Source: a virus | IMG/VR virus record: IMGVR_UViG_3300020188_000045 | Location: 1-25,954 of that record | Reading direction: 5' to 3' (one strand) | Length of the DNA stretch: 25,954 bases | Shown here: one piece after another, positions 24,501-25,954 of the stretch | How the letters are laid out: each line of letters begins with the position of its first letter | Numbering within the stretch: position 1 is the stretch's first letter | Translations under genes and position numbers: made by a program | Notes under the pieces: model-generated | What the model saw: only the letters and a program-made list of their open reading frames with translations | Databases searched by the model: none | What the model was told of the DNA's origin: nothing

Positions 24501-25954
24501 GAACTCGTAAATCTTGTTAGGCAAACAGAGAGAATGACTGCAGATCAGGCTGCAGCTTCGGCAGTAGCTACAGCTAATTCTGCAACAGCTAATCTTCGTA
24601 AAGTGCAAGAATTTATTGCCAAGAATTCTTCAGCATTGACAGATCGTCAAAAAGAAGCAATTCTGAACGATGAAGATCTTCAAAGACTTGTTCTGAATCC
24701 ATCAATCAATCCTGAAGTTTTGAGACAAGCTCTTAGAGATGCAGAAAATGCTGCACAGCTTGATCTCGAAATCAAGAAAATGACTTTCACTGGTTTGCAG
24801 GAAATCTTCACAGATGGCTTTGGCAAGGCGATGGAAGCTTTCGCTGCCAAAGAGCAGCAAATTGATATTGATTTCCAATTTTCGACTGCCTCTGACCAGG
24901 CTATTATTCAGGCAGCAGAAAGGCAGATATCAGACATTAGATATCTCGTTGATGATCTTGAGGCAGATCTTACTCGCATTAGATATCAAGAAGATGAAAT
25001 CAATAAGAGGTATAAGGATAGGCTGGATGCTCTTAATGAGGTTGCCGATATTAATGAGAAGCTTTCTGCACAGCAAGAGGCACAGCTAACCGTAGCCGAT
25101 GCTCTGTCCCGTGGTGATATTTCTGCTGCCGCAAGAGCAGCTCAAGAATATAGGCAACAACTTGCACAAGATAATGCTACTCAGCAAAGAGATGACCTTA
25201 CACGTCAAAAAGATATTGAGCTTGCAGCTGTGCGTGGACAGATGGGTATGTCTAGGTCACAAATTGAGGCACAGATCCTTGAATATCAGAAGCAAATCCT
25301 TGAAATTGAAGAGTCTCAGCTTGAGCCAGCACAGCAAAGAGTTACCCTTGCCGAAAGACTTAAGATGGATGCCATCGCTAGCCTTGAGATTCTTGGTAAG
25401 ACAAGGCTTGAGTGGGAGGCTGTTAAGAACAGGGTAGACTTAGCAGTAACCAGCAGCGAAGATTATATTAACGCTATGAGGGAAGCTCTTGGTGTAGTTC
25501 AGGATATTGTTACATATTGGGATAGTATTGATAATCAGTCTAATAAAGATTTGTTTGTCAACGTAAGAATGAACACTCAAGAGTTTGATAACCTTCCGAT
25601 ACCTCTTGCTGATGGGGCACAGCCTCTCTCCGATTCAAGCGGCAGCGGCAGTGCAACACCAGAGCCAGAGCCAGTGGTGACTCCACCAGCTTCTGCCGTA
25701 AATGTTAGCACATCAAGAGATTCTGTTTCTATTTCTAGCAGTTTGCAGGAAGAAGAGGGAGCGATCGAGGGATGGTTTAATAACCTTACAAACCAAGGAT
25801 GGTTTAAGAGTCTTCAGGCTATCGGAATTGTCTTTGGACAAAAGGTACAAGAAGGATTTACAAATATCGGTGAGACTATAGATCAAAATATCATTCAGCC
25901 AATAAAAGATAAGTGGAATGAATTTGCAACTTGGGTTGATACAAATGTGATTCA
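18501..25954 (+). CDS. Tail tape measure protein, very large, 3' end outside window
   Basis: The frame stays open from ATG 18501 (AGGAGAG at 18485-18491) to the window edge, giving at least 2484 residues. Residues about 212-520 are the TP901-type core of tape measure proteins (FMDLEEQAIRFKRVYGE, TMEMAADAAAMGKMGADLL, TAIPKAGPVVKQLGGD). Hydrophobic segments lie at about 543-565, and a glycine motif VPGPKGAGDVVPAMLSPGEA is at 682-701. Residues about 1157-1227 are hydrophobic, and about 1409-1463 are a Gly/Ala-zipper region. From about 2120 the protein is helical and Gln/Glu-rich (coiled coil-like), ending in a Ser/Pro linker (about 2376-2400) and another hydrophobic-amphipathic part. The protein sets tail length and can help open the membrane. 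Roughly residues 740-1150 hold an inserted region of unknown function, basic and Lys/Arg/Ala-rich at its end. Confidence 0.9.
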   Translation, partial: MADAQANINVNLNTSEALASLRTLQAQISTFHQTMAKGNATALADSAAMQRNLINSINATGKFSATMRTVSTTTESFTRALETNKLSMREYFRYAGGASKTFGRMFRSEFDTINKVARERVKTLQTQYIKMGRDASGAMKAMAVRPLALDLDNLATKTAIAAQRQQLFNQLLRQGSTNLLNFGKNTQWAGRQLMVGFTVPLTIFGTVAAKTFMDLEEQAIRFKRVYGELFTTQAETDQMLEQLQTLGREFTKYGVALKDTMEMAADAAAMGKMGADLLAQVGEASKLAVLGGVEQEKALETTISLTNAFGVAADDLSNKIDFLNAVENQTVVSIEDLTTAIPKAGPVVKQLGGDVEDLAFFLTAMKEGGINASEGANALKSGLARIINPTDRASEMLAGLGININGIVEGNAGDVKGTIVELATALDTLDPLNKARAIEELFGKFQFARISTLMQNVIGEGTQAQRVLQLTQASTEELAILTERELKRVEDSPLYKFKQAFEDLKISLIPIGEAFLKAVTPIIEFGARLLDKFDAMNDGAKSFVVALVAGLGVIAPTLLMTVGLVGNGVANLIKFFSWMSQIGKSSANMTELGMSTQYMTQEQLEANAVASSLNQTHTTLRQTFTSEAAAVNALTLSYNKAIAAQRALLASGGGAKVARGAKPAGMATGGIVKKYAKGVTMVPGPKGAGDVVPAMLSPGEAVIPVEETKRYFPLIQAMIAGAIPGFANGFDGDYTKLAQHLAGRKTNITAMRDYLATSGLSKDFLNQLANSKAGSVTKIGDLQKLTSSFMKSSGSMDFSHTRSATRISLSDASKFSGAAGARAQEMIKAGGTTETTNPRIYSSWGFMGDRDLNKASGSLGGANLSAYAAATKNVTPEQMWGRAFQAGGADIFGKDSPAMKAFGKAFQGEMDKAAKTFEKVFDTDARLNKALERNPALKATSLEDIERKAMQRLPAQYKAQVAGVQAKALQTPAPGATAVKFNPTAELRQQLAKLFPKESKYVRQGGSGKLVTGGMALGVNKSDRTLFGKLIAKDLNVREEAIAAQEEDTKVVRKGTEQKKDTGKKAVKASKASAKAAQTRVVDGREQVFRGGKWVDKVRSDAAQRANQERAARTQEADQKREARNARRRELYAQRKAAQQVPAPDAAEQRRAPGMGGGGRMGIGMAVSSAAIAASMAPGKVGEVGQSLIMPAIVASSLLMLPPKIMVVVGALSLAGFSIYKMVDAFKSASKEAMTLAEELGVGSKSMDRLSEFAGNVTASQIMNKRRAEGFAPYQIQPGKQTFGSAFLGSEAGTELKDSISKALESQDLQAVQQQIVNQMTTAIATGALNAAQARSIVYELGKELGDYSFAINVNGKLTQLIGPNGENLLNDPLGVRLEIMQESVDAVESSFEAIDASGVGARLGTKIGLGAAATVAGVWGGAAIGAKIGAAVGTAITPGIGTAIGVLAGAALGVGVTAAISVADFEKIGNLSGAAIANSVMLVQQRQDILDSLDIEYEKRIAAATAAGDTAEADRLTNQYLEERQQFLEQTGQAISDVASQIANAPSFLGLFGEKPAMLDALNDAIKMAYEDNPLAQMMAMGVQEQIKDIDFGATEREVTLSLLLASKDIDPAALSGFLATFGGDTATIDTFIDITTNLGGAEGGRVLQVMNLFEDDVNKTQFLADVKARGANAAGFLDAFQQIAQTAAGGQVDLQASLDFYLNNPELLQDYEQDMQRLRAQAAAGPISQDFIINYIGENVADIIATDQAYFDSLDPVQQVTYIQTVRTIYETYGENFRETPAFVSWRRSQPSSVPDEGFFTQSANQLTQAPALAPGGAEELAPEPQGGGSKDQSSILDDVLKKLRDYRDLQVGILKGWKNISTKLEELFGGDAGISGFRGLSQQMRDIGLGENFIEMIVGMSPEDYEKYKDSLFVFDDKGNLAGITTEARALAKALDAITLGEFQNEQESTLISMQKQVAAARKLVSAGLDWSQAYEMAADAGLAAAIVAEQNLNNIRELVNLVRQTERMTADQAAASAVATANSATANLRKVQEFIAKNSSALTDRQKEAILNDEDLQRLVLNPSINPEVLRQALRDAENAAQLDLEIKKMTFTGLQEIFTDGFGKAMEAFAAKEQQIDIDFQFSTASDQAIIQAAERQISDIRYLVDDLEADLTRIRYQEDEINKRYKDRLDALNEVADINEKLSAQQEAQLTVADALSRGDISAAARAAQEYRQQLAQDNATQQRDDLTRQKDIELAAVRGQMGMSRSQIEAQILEYQKQILEIEESQLEPAQQRVTLAERLKMDAIASLEILGKTRLEWEAVKNRVDLAVTSSEDYINAMREALGVVQDIVTYWDSIDNQSNKDLFVNVRMNTQEFDNLPIPLADGAQPLSDSSGSGSATPEPEPVVTPPASAVNVSTSRDSVSISSSLQEEEGAIEGWFNNLTNQGWFKSLQAIGIVFGQKVQEGFTNIGETIDQNIIQPIKDKWNEFATWVDTNVI

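Noticed and set aside
18596-25437. Many short frames on both strands within the tape measure region, including + strand frames at 24316, 24814 and 25099
   Set aside because: All lie in other frames of one continuous tape measure reading frame and have Leu/Lys/Arg or Ser-rich shadow composition.
1-25954. tRNA genes, CRISPR arrays, integrase or attachment sites
   Set aside because: Gaps are too short and contain no cloverleaf, regular repeat-spacer pattern or recombinase gene on reading.

Overview
This window looks like part of the structural (late) region of a tailed double-stranded DNA bacteriophage with a long non-contractile tail (siphovirus type). All credible genes are on the + strand, tightly packed and often overlapping by 1-4 bases. 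No tRNA, rRNA, CRISPR array, integrase or insertion sequence was seen, and no non-coding stretch exceeds 100 bases. The DNA is AT-rich by eye. The glycine-rich and collagen-like fibre proteins and the short 'DGD...W' modules resemble those common in aquatic phage genomes. Probable leaderless genes, whose -10 box lies directly before the ATG, would fit a low-GC actinobacterial host. The host call is an inference of low confidence.

Region 1 (3-9063) is a host-recognition and virion-decoration region. It holds the end of a tail fibre assembly chaperone gene, two copies of a pair made of a short 'DGD' protein and a poly-glycine adhesin (248+829 and 4027+4242), a small beta-rich protein, a family-2 glycosyltransferase with TPR-like repeats, a collagen-like fibre that starts at TTG, and a 1294-residue LamG-type minor tail protein. 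Lying upstream of the portal is unusual, because siphovirus fibre genes usually follow the tape measure.

Region 2 (9081-13611) is the head module: a small unknown protein, the portal, a prohead protease, and the major capsid protein. A strong in-frame internal ribosome-binding site at 11852-11867 of the protease gene suggests a nested, separately translated scaffold protein, as in lambda C/Nu3. A perfect 11-bp-stem terminator follows the capsid gene.

Region 3 (13697-18486) is the neck and tail module: a small protein, four connector or terminator-like proteins in an overlapping series, the tail tube protein followed by a second strong terminator, and two paralogous tail assembly chaperone genes. 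The long (GT-like) copy comes first and the short (G-like) copy second, which suggests gene duplication in place of the usual programmed frameshift. Region 4 (18501 to the window end) is a very large tape measure gene, at least 2484 codons and still open.

Ten intergenic or gene-start positions carry a TATAAT-like -10 box, six of them with an upstream TGn extension and none with a convincing -35 box. They lie 0-50 bases before gene starts. Two strong terminators and many small promoters suggest that head, tube, chaperone and fibre proteins are dosed by local promoters and not by one long late transcript.
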